A program made the position numbers and the translations under genes. A stretch of 46,643 nt of DNA from Sulfurovum sp. Lineage in GTDB: Bacteria > Campylobacterota > Campylobacteria > Campylobacterales > Sulfurovaceae. Under the pieces are notes generated by a model. That model saw nothing but the letters and a program-made list of their open reading frames with translations. It searched no databases and had not been told where the DNA came from. The stretch is from NCBI GenBank assembly GCA_030949725.1, contig JAUZSE010000022.1, positions 1 through 46,643 on the forward strand. The letters run 5' to 3'. Below are positions 26,609-35,215 of the stretch, piece by piece. Position 1 is the stretch's first letter. Each line of letters begins with the position of its first letter.

Positions 26609-27571
26609 ATGACATCTGAAACAATGATACTAAATAACCCTATACATATTTCTATAGTCACACCCGTATATGGATGTTCTACTTGTCTTGATAAACTTTA
26701 TGAAAGACTTGTGGCTACACTGACCCAGATAACAGAAGATTTTGAAATCATTATGGTTAATGATTCAAGTCCAGATACTGCATGGAAAATTATAAAAGAA
26801 TTGGCAGAAAAAGACAATAGAGTTAAAGGCATTAATTTCTCACGTAATTTCGGACAACATCGGGCTATTACCGCTGGTCTTGATTATGCTAAGGGTGACT
26901 GGGTTGTCGTGATGGATTGTGATTTACAGGATCAACCTGAGGAGATACTTAAGCTTTATGATAAAGCTTTGGAGGGGTTTGATGTTGTTTTTGGAAAAAG
27001 ACATCAGAGAAAAGATTCTTTCTTTAAACAGTTAGGTTCTAGTCTTTTTTATAAGATACTTGATTATTTTACAGACAGTAAAATAGATAATTCTATAGCT
27101 AATTTCAGTATTGTATCAGCTAATGTTGTGCGTAAATTAAAAGAACTTCGTGAACAAAATAGACTTTACCCTTTATTTGTAAATTGGGTAGGGTTTAAAC
27201 GAATCGATATCAATATAGAACATGCTCGCAGAGAAGAAGGCAAAAGCTCTTACACCCTGTCAAAACTTATCAATTTAGCTATAGATGGCATCGTGTCTCA
27301 ATCAAATAAGCCTTTGCGCCTTTCTATAAAGTTTGGCTTTATCCTATCTGCATTATCCTTATTATATACTATGTTCTTAATGGTACGATATCTCCTTCAA
27401 GGTACTCCTGTAGAAGGATGGACATCCGTAATGGTCTCCATCTATTTTATAGGAGGATTACTCTTTGCGAATATGGGTATGCTAGGTCTCTACATAGGTA
27501 AAATTTTTGATGAAACAAAAGGTAGACCTTTGTATATTGTAGAAGAAACTACATTTGACAAAGAAGACTGA
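26609..27571 (+). CDS. Membrane-anchored GT2 glycosyltransferase (GtrB/ArnC-like)
   Basis: A 320-residue polyprenyl-phosphate glycosyltransferase of the DPM1/GtrB/ArnC type. The GT-A domain begins ISIVTPVYGCSTCLDKLYER, has MVNDSSPD and VVMDCDLQDQPEE (metal-binding DxD), and NFGQHRAITAGLDYAKG. The C-terminus has two membrane helices (about residues 235-300). Such enzymes load a sugar from a nucleotide onto undecaprenyl phosphate at the inner face. It opens the glycan operon, with the acyltransferase, SMR protein and membrane proteins following at 0-1 bp spacing. The sugar is not determined by sequence; WecE downstream suggests an amino-dideoxyhexose. Confidence 0.9.
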   Translation: MTSETMILNNPIHISIVTPVYGCSTCLDKLYERLVATLTQITEDFEIIMVNDSSPDTAWKIIKELAEKDNRVKGINFSRNFGQHRAITAGLDYAKGDWVVVMDCDLQDQPEEILKLYDKALEGFDVVFGKRHQRKDSFFKQLGSSLFYKILDYFTDSKIDNSIANFSIVSANVVRKLKELREQNRLYPLFVNWVGFKRIDINIEHARREEGKSSYTLSKLINLAIDGIVSQSNKPLRLSIKFGFILSALSLLYTMFLMVRYLLQGTPVEGWTSVMVSIYFIGGLLFANMGMLGLYIGKIFDETKGRPLYIVEETTFDKED

Positions 27572-27572
27572 G

Positions 27573-28139
27573 ATGGCTTATTATACACAAGAAGAGTTAG
27601 ACAAATTAGGCTTTAAATATATTGGTACGAATGTAAAGGTAAGTGATAAAGCCAGTATTTACAATTATGAACAAATTGAAATCGGAGATAACTCTCGTAT
27701 AGATGATTTTTGTGTTATCTCAGGAAAGATACAAATTGGAAGAAATGTTCACATTGCTCCTTTTTGTCTTGTTGCTGGTGGGGAAGAAGGTATTATTCTT
27801 GAAGACTTTTCAGGGCTGGCTTATAATGTACAAATATTTACACAATCTGATGATTACAGTGGAAAAACTTTAACAAATCCAACCATTCAGGAAAAGTACA
27901 AAAATGAATTCAAAAAAGAAATAATTATTGGTAAACATTCAATCGTAGGTGCGGCTTCACTAATTATGCCTGGAGTTATACTCGCTGAGGGTACTGCTGT
28001 AGGTGCCATGTCTTTAATTAGAAAAAATACAGAACCATGGGGTATATATTTAGGTAACCCCGCTAAGAAATTAAAAAATAGAAGTAAAGATTTATTAAAA
28101 TTAGAAAAACAGTATCTAAATGAAATAGGTGAAAATTAA
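27573..28139 (+). CDS. Hexapeptide-repeat acyltransferase
   Basis: A 188-residue left-handed beta-helix acyltransferase. Hexapeptide turns run through ASIYNYEQIEIGDNSRIDDF, GKIQIGRNVHIAPFCLVAGG and IVGAASLIMPGVILAEGTAV, with the end GNPAKKLKNR typical of WbbJ/galactoside-acetyltransferase-like proteins of surface polysaccharide clusters. It probably acetylates a sugar (N-acetylation of the WecE product or O-acetylation). I chose ATG 27573, one base after the GT2 stop; an in-frame TTG at 27555 would overlap the GT2 gene. The SMR gene starts immediately after its stop. Confidence 0.85.
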   Translation: MAYYTQEELDKLGFKYIGTNVKVSDKASIYNYEQIEIGDNSRIDDFCVISGKIQIGRNVHIAPFCLVAGGEEGIILEDFSGLAYNVQIFTQSDDYSGKTLTNPTIQEKYKNEFKKEIIIGKHSIVGAASLIMPGVILAEGTAVGAMSLIRKNTEPWGIYLGNPAKKLKNRSKDLLKLEKQYLNEIGEN

Positions 28140-28505
28140 ATGGGTTATTTTTATATATTTGGAACTATTTTTTTCACTGTTTATGGGCAAATAGTTTTAA
28201 AATGGAGAATTAATACTGTAGGTTCCCTCCCCGAGGAATTGACAGATAAAATTATATTTCTTTTTAAACTTCTTTTTGATCCATGGATATTTTCTGGTTT
28301 TTTTGCAGCTTTTATAGCTTCATTTTTCTGGATGGCAACCATGACTAAATTTGACATCTCTTATGCTTACCCTTTTATGAGTGGTGCATTTGTTTTGGTT
28401 TTTTTATTATCAGTTTTTTTATTTCAAGAAACAATTACTTGGCAGAAAATAATAGGTTTAACTTTTATTACTTTAGGAATAATCATTACAAGTAGAAGTA
28501 TATAA
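28140..28505 (+). CDS. SMR/EmrE-like small membrane protein (flippase candidate)
   Basis: A 121-residue protein with four hydrophobic helices and the small-multidrug-resistance/DMT pattern (IFGTIFFTVYGQIVLKWRI at the start, SYAYPFMSGAFVLVFLLSVF, QKIIGLTFITLGIIITS at the end). ArnE/ArnF and GtrA are similar-sized partners of polyprenyl-phosphate glycosyltransferases and flip the lipid-linked sugar. Its place between a GtrB-like enzyme and a polytopic membrane protein supports that role here, by inference. Stop and next start overlap. Confidence 0.8.
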   Translation: MGYFYIFGTIFFTVYGQIVLKWRINTVGSLPEELTDKIIFLFKLLFDPWIFSGFFAAFIASFFWMATMTKFDISYAYPFMSGAFVLVFLLSVFLFQETITWQKIIGLTFITLGIIITSRSI

Positions 28506-29647
28506 TGACATATAAATTAAATTATTCTTTAATTAGCTTACAAGTTCTTATGTTTTTATCAATATATTTCTTACTGTACCAACAAATGTTCTCTGGAATA
28601 TACCCAAGTGATTTTTATGAGCATGTCACCTATGTATATCAATATTTTGATGAAACTTATACATCCTTTTATATACCTCATCCTTTATGGCACTATTGTG
28701 TGCATTACACTTCTAGTATCTTGCATATTAGCGTCGAAAATGCAGCAATCTTATTTTCATCTTTTCTCATTATTTTTTGGATCTATCTTATACATAAAAT
28801 AGTCAAACAAAAATTAAAATTACCTAACAACTATCTACCTGTCATGATAACATTTATTATTATCTTAATAGGCCCCTTGTGTATTCCCTGGTATAACAAA
28901 ATAATTTTCATGGGACAAGGTTATCCCAATATTTGGCATAATGTCACATTATGGAGTGTTAAACCATTAGCCCTCTTGAGTATTATACTTTTATTTAAAG
29001 CTGTTTATTCAAAAAAAAACTTATACTATTTTTTAACTACAATCACGGTTCTGACATCACTATTTGCAAAACCAAGTTTTGCTATTATGTTTCTTCCTTC
29101 TCTAGCAATATTTGGACTCATACAAAAACATTATAATAAACAATTTATACTATTCTATATTTTTTTAAGTGTGATGAGTATAGGTATCCTACTATATCAA
29201 TTTTCTCATACTTTCCATACAGGTGATTCAAAAGTAATATTTGACTTTTTAGGAGTTTGGTCACAAGCTTCAAGAGATGTTCCTATTTCTATCATGCTAA
29301 CACTTGCATTTCCATTACTCTTTGTACTTGTAGAATCTAAAATTCTACATGATGATTATATTCTTTTTTCATGGATACAGATATTCATTGGTATATTATT
29401 TTATTCTCTATTGGCACAAACAGGACACTACTATAACCATGGAAACTTTGGCTGGAGTTACATGATAGCTATAAGTATACTCTATGTTTTTTCCATTATA
29501 AAATTCTTTAGCATTTATAATGATTTAAATATATTTAAAAGATATATCTTATTATCTCTTCTTCTAACACAAGTTATAATTGGTATATATTATTTTGAAA
29601 AAGTTTTACAAGGGCAAAATCCATTATATATAGCTATATTTCTATAA
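28505..29647 (+). CDS. Polytopic membrane protein, possible GT-C transferase
   Basis: A 380-residue protein with about ten hydrophobic segments; I do not recognise the family. The first predicted loop after helix 1 has the acidic stretch YPSDFYEHV, in the position where GT-C glycosyltransferases keep their catalytic Asp/Glu. Tight coupling to the SMR gene and the presence of a GtrB-like gene make a periplasmic glycosyl- or acyl-transfer role plausible. The gene is complete. Ten bases after it comes the start of a broken wecE. Confidence 0.65.
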   Translation: MTYKLNYSLISLQVLMFLSIYFLLYQQMFSGIYPSDFYEHVTYVYQYFDETYTSFYIPHPLWHYCVHYTSSILHISVENAAILFSSFLIIFWIYLIHKIVKQKLKLPNNYLPVMITFIIILIGPLCIPWYNKIIFMGQGYPNIWHNVTLWSVKPLALLSIILLFKAVYSKKNLYYFLTTITVLTSLFAKPSFAIMFLPSLAIFGLIQKHYNKQFILFYIFLSVMSIGILLYQFSHTFHTGDSKVIFDFLGVWSQASRDVPISIMLTLAFPLLFVLVESKILHDDYILFSWIQIFIGILFYSLLAQTGHYYNHGNFGWSYMIAISILYVFSIIKFFSIYNDLNIFKRYILLSLLLTQVIIGIYYFEKVLQGQNPLYIAIFL

Positions 29648-29701
29648 AGGGGTAAAATGATACCATTCAATAAACCACCATAAGTAGTATCACTGAATTA
29701 A

Positions 29702-31150
29702 CAATACCTTAGCCAAAAAACCCCACTAACCCACCCTCTCAGTAGAGTGAATAGCCCCTAAATTGGCAATCTTAAGCGATACCGTCTGAATTAAATACGC
29801 GTTAGCTAAATGCGGAAGTAATTTAAATACTTCTTTGACGTATTTAATCCCGTGATAGTGGGCTTTTAGGTCAAGAATACTCATCTCTTTCATAGTGGAG
29901 TTTTGACGTAATCCATGAGAGAAATTGACCATAAAAGTAGAGAGATTTGCCCAATTATGGATAGGTGTTTTTTTAATATTCATAAAATCCTCCATTCCCC
30001 AATATTGTTTGGCATCTCGGAAGACAAATTCAATCTGAAAACGAAGTGAATAGTAATCAATAATCTTTTCATAGTTCAATGTCAAATCTGTAGAGAAGAG
30101 ATTTACATGAGCAATTTTACCTGTGCTTAGATTTTTCTTTTGAATAATCACAACATTGAGCCTATCTGCAAACTTACGATGTAGCATTTCCATTTGATAA
30201 ATTCTTGTTTGGATATTCTTATCTTCGTCTATGGTATCTGATTTTAGATAGGGTTCTGGAAGATTATCATAGTCAATAGCATCTCCATATTTCCTAGGAG
30301 ATCCTCTTCCTGCATACTCTCCACTATAAGGAAATAGCAGTGTAGAGTTTTTTTGAAGTTTAGAAATGATATGTAATCCACATTGCCTCACCATTTGTAC
30401 AGCAGGATTATTTCCAAATGCTCCATCAAAGACAAAATAAACAATATCAATATGCTTGTCAATCCGTTTAAGTGCCTTACTTACGGACTCTTGGACAAAT
30501 TTAAGATAGGGTGAGAGTTCAATATCTTTTTTATCTTGATTCCCACTGCCTACAGGTCTTCCGACTTTATTATGCTTCTTTTTTTACTCTTCTTCACACT
30601 TTTATCTTTGATACAACCTTCTTTTTTCTCTCGAACTATTTGTTGTGTACTTAGTGGATAAGCTTTTCTTGTTTCTACACTTATCAAGGAAAGATTGAGA
30701 AATGCCAAACTTTGTATCACTTGGTTTTGGATAGAAGAATAAAACCTATCTATCCCATAAGTATGCTTCCCACTTTTGCTTACTACTACTTCATCTCCAC
30801 CCAAAAGATAGACTGAACCCTTTTTTGTTAAATGCGTTTTGATAAACATCCAATTGATTTCTTCCCAATTTATCTTTGAATGAAAGAAGCGTGTGATAGT
30901 TCGATAACTCCCTCCTTTTTCACTCCATCTACTTAATCCTAACATAGTAATCCGTCCTCGCATTGAGAGCAAGGCTTGGATGATGATTTGTAGTTGTTTA
31001 TGCTTGTTTTTTACAATTATAGGTGCGATACATCTTAAGAGTGTTATAATTTCTGTCATGGGATAACTTTATGTTTTTTTGGTTTAAAATTATAGTAGTT
31101 GTCTCATGGCTTTGGCTTATATTTTGTTTTTGTTTTTGGCTAAGGTGTTG
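29702..31150. mobile_element. IS4-related insertion sequence, copy 2
   Basis: This 1449-bp element is near identical to that at 2555-4004, with the same inverted repeats (CAATACCTTAGCC / GGCTAAGGTGTTG) and its own 6-bp target duplication AATTAA (29696-29701 and 31151-31156). It inserted into a broken wecE 5' region in the glycan operon, oriented against it. High similarity between the copies implies recent movement. Confidence 0.92.
29726..31059 (-). pseudogene. IS4-related DDE transposase, copy 2 (frameshifted)
   Basis: Same 444-residue transposase as at 2580-3913, with GGDEVVVSKSG, VFDGAFGN and YYSLRFQIEFVFRDAK. Here the break is in a T7 run at 30579-30585 (coding A7; eight needed), turning KKSKK into a short wrong tail. 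The T7 run that is short in copy 1 is intact here. The two copies thus complement each other and define the complete reading frame. Active transposase from a third copy elsewhere is possible. Confidence 0.9.
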
Positions 31151-31182
31151 AATTAAACCATAATATTTTTAGTAAATTTGGA

Positions 31183-31226
31183 ACGATGGCTTTAGCCTCA
31201 GCCTTTGACGAGGCTAAAGCCATCGT
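31183..31226. repeat. Perfect 17-bp-stem hairpin
   Basis: ACGATGGCTTTAGCCTC (31183-31199), a 10-base loop, then GAGGCTAAAGCCATCGT (31210-31226). It lies between the IS right end and the wecE fragment. It could terminate operon transcription, though no strong T run follows; a dispersed palindrome is the alternative. Confidence 0.75.
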
Positions 31227-31423
31227 TTCCGATAGGTTTTATATTTTATTGTTTAATTTAGATTAGGTACTTACCTAAGCACTGAAGAAAAATACGTTTT
31301 AGAAGCTATGAAACAAAATAAACTATCGAGTGATGGTAATTTCTCTCAAAAATGGCTTAAGCAAATAGCAACACTAAAAACTTTATGAAGAGTTTTGCAT
31401 AGTTTTGGTATAATAAATTCATT

Positions 31424-31753
31424 ATGATAGATATTGAAAAACTAAAACCTTTGATAGTAGAAGCACTATTACCTTTAAAACCTGATAAAATCATACTCTT
31501 TGGTTCTTATGCTTATGGAAATCCAAATGAAAACAGTGATATTGATTTGTTTTTGATTAAAGATGATTTAGATGATTTAGATACTTATGAAGTTAAAGCA
31601 CATATGCAAATGTATGAACTCATTAGAAAGCATCATATTGGGTTCGATGTTTTATCTGCATCTTCGAAATATGTAAATAATAGGGATGATTATTTTTATA
31701 AAGTAGATATCTTAGAAAAAGGCAAAGTTTTACATGAACGAAAAATTCGCTAA
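31424..31753 (+). CDS. MNT nucleotidyltransferase antitoxin
   Basis: A 109-residue minimal nucleotidyltransferase with ILFGSYAYGNPNENSDIDLF (GS-x10-DxD) and a helical C-terminus. Proteins of this type pair with HEPN toxins and inactivate them by nucleotidylation (AMPylation). The HEPN gene overlaps its end by 20 bp. TATAAT at 31409-31414 lies only 9 bases before the ATG and no ribosome site is seen, so the mRNA may be almost leaderless. The pair interrupts the glycan operon between the wecE fragment and the intact wecE and differs from the two MNT relics in 941-6740. Confidence 0.88.
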   Translation: MIDIEKLKPLIVEALLPLKPDKIILFGSYAYGNPNENSDIDLFLIKDDLDDLDTYEVKAHMQMYELIRKHHIGFDVLSASSKYVNNRDDYFYKVDILEKGKVLHERKIR

Positions 31754-32135
31754 AGAGTGGCTTAATAAAGCTTGGCATCATTTAAGTTCTGCAAAATTAT
31801 TGTACGATGCACAACACTATACTGATATTATAGCTGTTGAGTTGCACTACACTATTGAGATAACCTTAAAGTCTTTTTTAGCTTATGAAAATAAACAAAT
31901 TAAAAAAACTCATGATTTACTAGAATTAAGCCTATTGGTTGAAAATCATATACAAATCGATGAACTCAATATTTTAAGTATAGCTACAAAATATCATATT
32001 AGAGAAGCATATCCACCAAGAGACAGAAGACTACCATCGATGAATGAAATAAAAGAGGTTTTGGATTTTACTGAAGAGTTATTTGAAAAAGTTTGCTACA
32101 AACTAGAGATAAAATTAGAAGAAGTTAAAATATAG
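31734..32135 (+). CDS. HEPN-domain protein, partner of MNT
   Basis: A 133-residue all-helical HEPN protein. N-terminal FAKEWLNKAWHHLSSAKLLYD and the mid segment HYTIEITLKSFLAYENKQIKKTHDLLEL are typical of the HEPN C-domain family paired with MNT proteins. The classical RX4-6H RNase motif is not evident; IREAYPPRDRRLPS is the conserved stretch in its place, so the toxic activity is uncertain. Its start overlaps the MNT gene and its stop lies 2 bp before the wecE ATG, so wecE may be transcribed or translated from this module. Confidence 0.83.
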   Translation: MNEKFAKEWLNKAWHHLSSAKLLYDAQHYTDIIAVELHYTIEITLKSFLAYENKQIKKTHDLLELSLLVENHIQIDELNILSIATKYHIREAYPPRDRRLPSMNEIKEVLDFTEELFEKVCYKLEIKLEEVKI

Positions 32136-32137
32136 TA

Positions 32138-33271
32138 ATGATAGGATTTAACAAACCCCCATACCTAGGTACAGAAGAAAAATACGTTCTTGAAGCCATG
32201 AAACAAAATAAAATATCTGGTGATGGTAATTTTTCACAAAAATGCCAGAAATGGTTTAAAGAGAAAACAGAATCTAAAATAGCACTGCTAACAACATCAT
32301 GCACACATGCACTAGAGATGTCTGCCCTACTTATAGGTCTTAAAGAAGGGGATGAAGTTATCATGCCTTCTTACACTTTCGTCTCAACCGCAAATGCTTT
32401 TGCACTTAGGGGAGCCAGGATAGTCTTTGTAGATATACGTCCCGATACTATGAACATAGATGAAAGAAAAATAGAACAAGCCATTACTTCTAATACAAAA
32501 GCAATAGTTCCCGTACACTATGCAGGTGTTGCATGTGAGATGGATACCATTATGGATATTGCGAAGAAGCATAACCTAGTAGTCATAGAAGATGCAGCTC
32601 AAGGGATGATGAGTACTTATAAAGGACGAGCATTAGGCAGCATAGGACACATAGGTACTTACTCCTTTCACGAAACCAAAAACTATACCTCTGGTGGAGA
32701 AGGTGGTGTCATCTTTGTAAATGATACAAAATACCTTGACCATGCAGAGATCATCAGAGAAAAAGGAACCAACCGTAATCAGTTTTTTAGAGGAGAAGTA
32801 GACAAATATACATGGGTAGAGCTAGGAAGCTCTTATCTGCCCTCTGAACTACAAGCTGCTTACCTCTATGCACAACTACTAAATGCAGACACAATAAACG
32901 ATGATCGTTTAGCCTCTTGGAATTACTATATGGAACATTTAACCCCGTTACAAGAAGAGGGCTTTTTAGAGTTACCCTTTATACCTGATGAATGTGTGCA
33001 TAATGCCCATATGTTTTACATCAAGACAAAAGACTTAAAAGAACGAACCAAACTTCTCTATTACTTCAAAGAAAATGATATACTAGCGGTATTTCATTAT
33101 GTACCTCTGCATAGTTCTGAAGCTGGTTTAAAGTTTGGTACCTTTATGGGTAAAGATGAATTTACTACCAAAGAAAGTGAATGCATACTACGTCTACCTA
33201 TGTATTATGGATTAACCGACCAAAAGAAAAGGAAAGTAATTGAAACACTCAATGCATTTTTTAGAAGATAG
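32138..33271 (+). CDS. wecE: dTDP-4-amino-4,6-dideoxygalactose transaminase
   Basis: A 377-residue PLP aminotransferase (DegT/DnrJ/EryC1 family), very close to E. coli WecE/RffA: MPSYTFVSTANAFALRGARI, PVHYAGVACEMDTIM, EDAAQGMMSTYKGRALG, SFHETKNYTSGGEGG (PLP Lys) and REKGTNRNQFFRGEVDKYTW. WecE makes dTDP-Fuc4N from dTDP-4-keto-6-deoxyglucose. The acyltransferase at 27573 could acylate the amine and the GT2 enzyme could transfer the sugar; no other dTDP-sugar gene is in the window. It starts 2 bp after the HEPN stop and overlaps the DUF6044-like gene by 32 bp. Confidence 0.93.
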   Translation: MIGFNKPPYLGTEEKYVLEAMKQNKISGDGNFSQKCQKWFKEKTESKIALLTTSCTHALEMSALLIGLKEGDEVIMPSYTFVSTANAFALRGARIVFVDIRPDTMNIDERKIEQAITSNTKAIVPVHYAGVACEMDTIMDIAKKHNLVVIEDAAQGMMSTYKGRALGSIGHIGTYSFHETKNYTSGGEGGVIFVNDTKYLDHAEIIREKGTNRNQFFRGEVDKYTWVELGSSYLPSELQAAYLYAQLLNADTINDDRLASWNYYMEHLTPLQEEGFLELPFIPDECVHNAHMFYIKTKDLKERTKLLYYFKENDILAVFHYVPLHSSEAGLKFGTFMGKDEFTTKESECILRLPMYYGLTDQKKRKVIETLNAFFRR

Positions 33272-35066
33272 AAGAGTACTATGGACAATAAGTCTTTTTA
33301 TCTTAACTATTTATTTTCTGCCATATTTCACTAAAGGTCAAAATATACATGCAATTATTTATGATAACCTTGACTCAAGCATAGTATGGCTTAAAATACT
33401 AGCAAATAGTGGCAAGATATTTGCCGACTCCATGGATATTATTCCAAATATGATGAATGGTCTGCCTCGCCTCTCTTATGGTAGTGAGTTTACTGTTTTA
33501 TTGTGGTTATACTATTTTTTTGATGATTTTACTGCCTATGTTATCAATGACATTATCGTACACAGTACTGCTTTTTTGGGTATGGCTTTGCTTTTATCGA
33601 ACTATATTATAAATAAAGATCTCAAGTATTATAATATCATTGTTTTTTCTGTTGCTCTACTCTTTGCATTGGTTCCCTTTTGGTCGAATGGAGGACTCAG
33701 CGTTGCAGCTCAACCTTTAGCCCTCTATGCCTTTTTAAATATTCGGGCACATAGAGACAACAAGTGGGACTGGATTATACTTATTTTACTTCCATTTTAT
33801 AGCAGTTTGGTGTTAGCCTTTTTCTTTTTTCTTTTTTCTTTAGGGCTAGTCTTTCTATATGACACATACAGAACAAAACAAATAAATTATAGATTTATAC
33901 TCGCTATTGTTTTAATGACATCTGTTTACCTTTTCGTAGAATACAGACTAGTCTATAATATGTTATTTGATTCTGGTTTTGTTTCTCATCGTACAGAATT
34001 TGATATTTCTTTTCTTTCTTTTAATGAGGTATATAAAAATTCTCACCTACTTTTTCTAAATGGTCAAGATCATAATATTAATCTGCATTATCGATACATT
34101 TTGCCCATTATCCTTTTGGCACTGTTTATTTCTATATCTAAAGACAGTTTAAACAAATATATATCAATCTTTGTATTACTTTCCTTTACTATACTCACTA
34201 TGTTTAACCTTTGGAGACCAATACTCACGGAGGAATATTCTTTACCTATTATTCTAGTATTTACAACTTTGATATGGTTGAGGACACAAGAGTCTAAACT
34301 ACTCCCTTTTTTACTTATCATCCAAATAATGATATCTTACTGGACAGGATTTTTAGTGTCTGATATCTTTGATAAAACTCTCTATGAAACTATCCCTTTT
34401 TTGCATTCATTCCATATGAGATTTCTGATGCTACAGACACTTATCTGGTATATCTTATTGGGCATGTCCATTCCAATTATCATAAAAAAATTGGAATATG
34501 CCCCATTTGTACTCTTAGGGATATTTTTTTCTCAACTTATACTCACCTTTGAAAACAGAGGCTTTACACGAGAAACCTTTGAACCCATGTCTTATAAAGC
34601 ATATTATGCAGAAGATTTATTTCAAAATATAGATACATATCTTAAACAACCAAAAGAATCCTACCGTATCGTCAGTTTAGGCATGTCACCAGCCATTAGC
34701 TTATATAATGGATTTTATACCACTGATGGATACTCTGTCAACTATCCTGTGTCATACAAGCATTCTTTTAGAAAAATTATAGAAAAATATCTCGATACAT
34801 TCGACAATCATCAAGCTGACAAACATGTAATAGATGACTGGGGAAGTAAACTCTATCTACTTACAGGTGCTTTTGTCTATGATCAAAAAAGTAATATTGA
34901 GCTTGATAGCCTTACCATTAATATCGAACAATTAAAATACCTTGGTACAAAATATATATTTTCTCTCTACAAGATAAAAAACCCTGTACATTTGAATTTA
35001 AAATTTCTTAAAAAATTTGAAAGTGATGATAGCTATTGGGATATTTATATCTATGAAATACTCTAA
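33240..35066 (+). CDS. DUF6044-like polytopic membrane protein
   Basis: A 608-residue membrane protein with about ten hydrophobic segments and a C-terminal soluble domain of roughly 170 residues (from FTRETFEPMSYKAYYAEDLF to the end). YDNLDSSIVWLKIL in the first loop and DGYSVNYPVSYKHSFRKIIE in the C-domain resemble DUF6044/YfhO-like proteins, which accompany surface-glycan genes and are thought to be GT-C transferases. The acidic first loop fits that. TTG 33240 has AAAGGAAAG at good distance; ATG 33252 is an alternative. It probably does the final periplasmic transfer in this operon, by inference. Confidence 0.75.
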   Translation: MKHSMHFLEDRRVLWTISLFILTIYFLPYFTKGQNIHAIIYDNLDSSIVWLKILANSGKIFADSMDIIPNMMNGLPRLSYGSEFTVLLWLYYFFDDFTAYVINDIIVHSTAFLGMALLLSNYIINKDLKYYNIIVFSVALLFALVPFWSNGGLSVAAQPLALYAFLNIRAHRDNKWDWIILILLPFYSSLVLAFFFFLFSLGLVFLYDTYRTKQINYRFILAIVLMTSVYLFVEYRLVYNMLFDSGFVSHRTEFDISFLSFNEVYKNSHLLFLNGQDHNINLHYRYILPIILLALFISISKDSLNKYISIFVLLSFTILTMFNLWRPILTEEYSLPIILVFTTLIWLRTQESKLLPFLLIIQIMISYWTGFLVSDIFDKTLYETIPFLHSFHMRFLMLQTLIWYILLGMSIPIIIKKLEYAPFVLLGIFFSQLILTFENRGFTRETFEPMSYKAYYAEDLFQNIDTYLKQPKESYRIVSLGMSPAISLYNGFYTTDGYSVNYPVSYKHSFRKIIEKYLDTFDNHQADKHVIDDWGSKLYLLTGAFVYDQKSNIELDSLTINIEQLKYLGTKYIFSLYKIKNPVHLNLKFLKKFESDDSYWDIYIYEIL

Positions 35067-35114
35067 TTTATATACATAGAAAGGAAAGAATCTCTATCTA
35101 TAAACTAGTAAAAA

Positions 35115-35215
35115 ACTTCTGTACGAGTAAATGTATACGTAGGAACAAGTACTGATAGTGTTTGTCAGAAGTATCTATTACACCCTAGACTAAAAGTTGG
35201 ATACAGTAGCCTTTT
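35115..35215 (-). pseudogene. Decayed pilin gene relic
   Basis: The stretch aligns with the 3' part of the pilin gene 415 bp away: CTGTACGAGTAAATGTATAC against CTGTACCACCAAATGTATGC, then GATAGTG / GATGGTG, GGATACAGTAGC / GGCTACTGTAGC and TTAGTACAA / GCTGTACAA. Many substitutions and indels abolish the frame. The rest of 35067-35521 holds no other gene that I can see. Confidence 0.55.

Larger units (their letters stand above)
29657..31388 (+). pseudogene. wecE 5' fragment, interrupted by IS
   Basis: At 29657 an ATG with AAGGGG 5 bases upstream opens MIPFNKPP, matching the known WecE N-terminus (E. coli starts MIPFNAPP), and then stops. After the IS4-related element and a hairpin, 31262-31350 encodes a frame similar to codons 10-40 of the intact wecE at 32138 (TEEKYVLEAMKQNKLSSDGN), at roughly 80-85% nucleotide identity, before diverging. 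This was probably the first wecE position in the operon, since replaced by the downstream allele. It cannot give an enzyme. Confidence 0.8.

Noticed and set aside
30579..30585. Programmed frameshifting in the IS4-related transposase at an A-rich slippery run
   Set aside because: The two copies break at different places, and each is intact where the other is broken, so the full frame needs no recoding.
33252..33254. ATG 33252 as the start of the DUF6044-like gene
   Set aside because: TTG 33240 lies at a proper distance from AAAGGAAAG, whereas ATG 33252 is about 18 bases away; kept only as an alternative.
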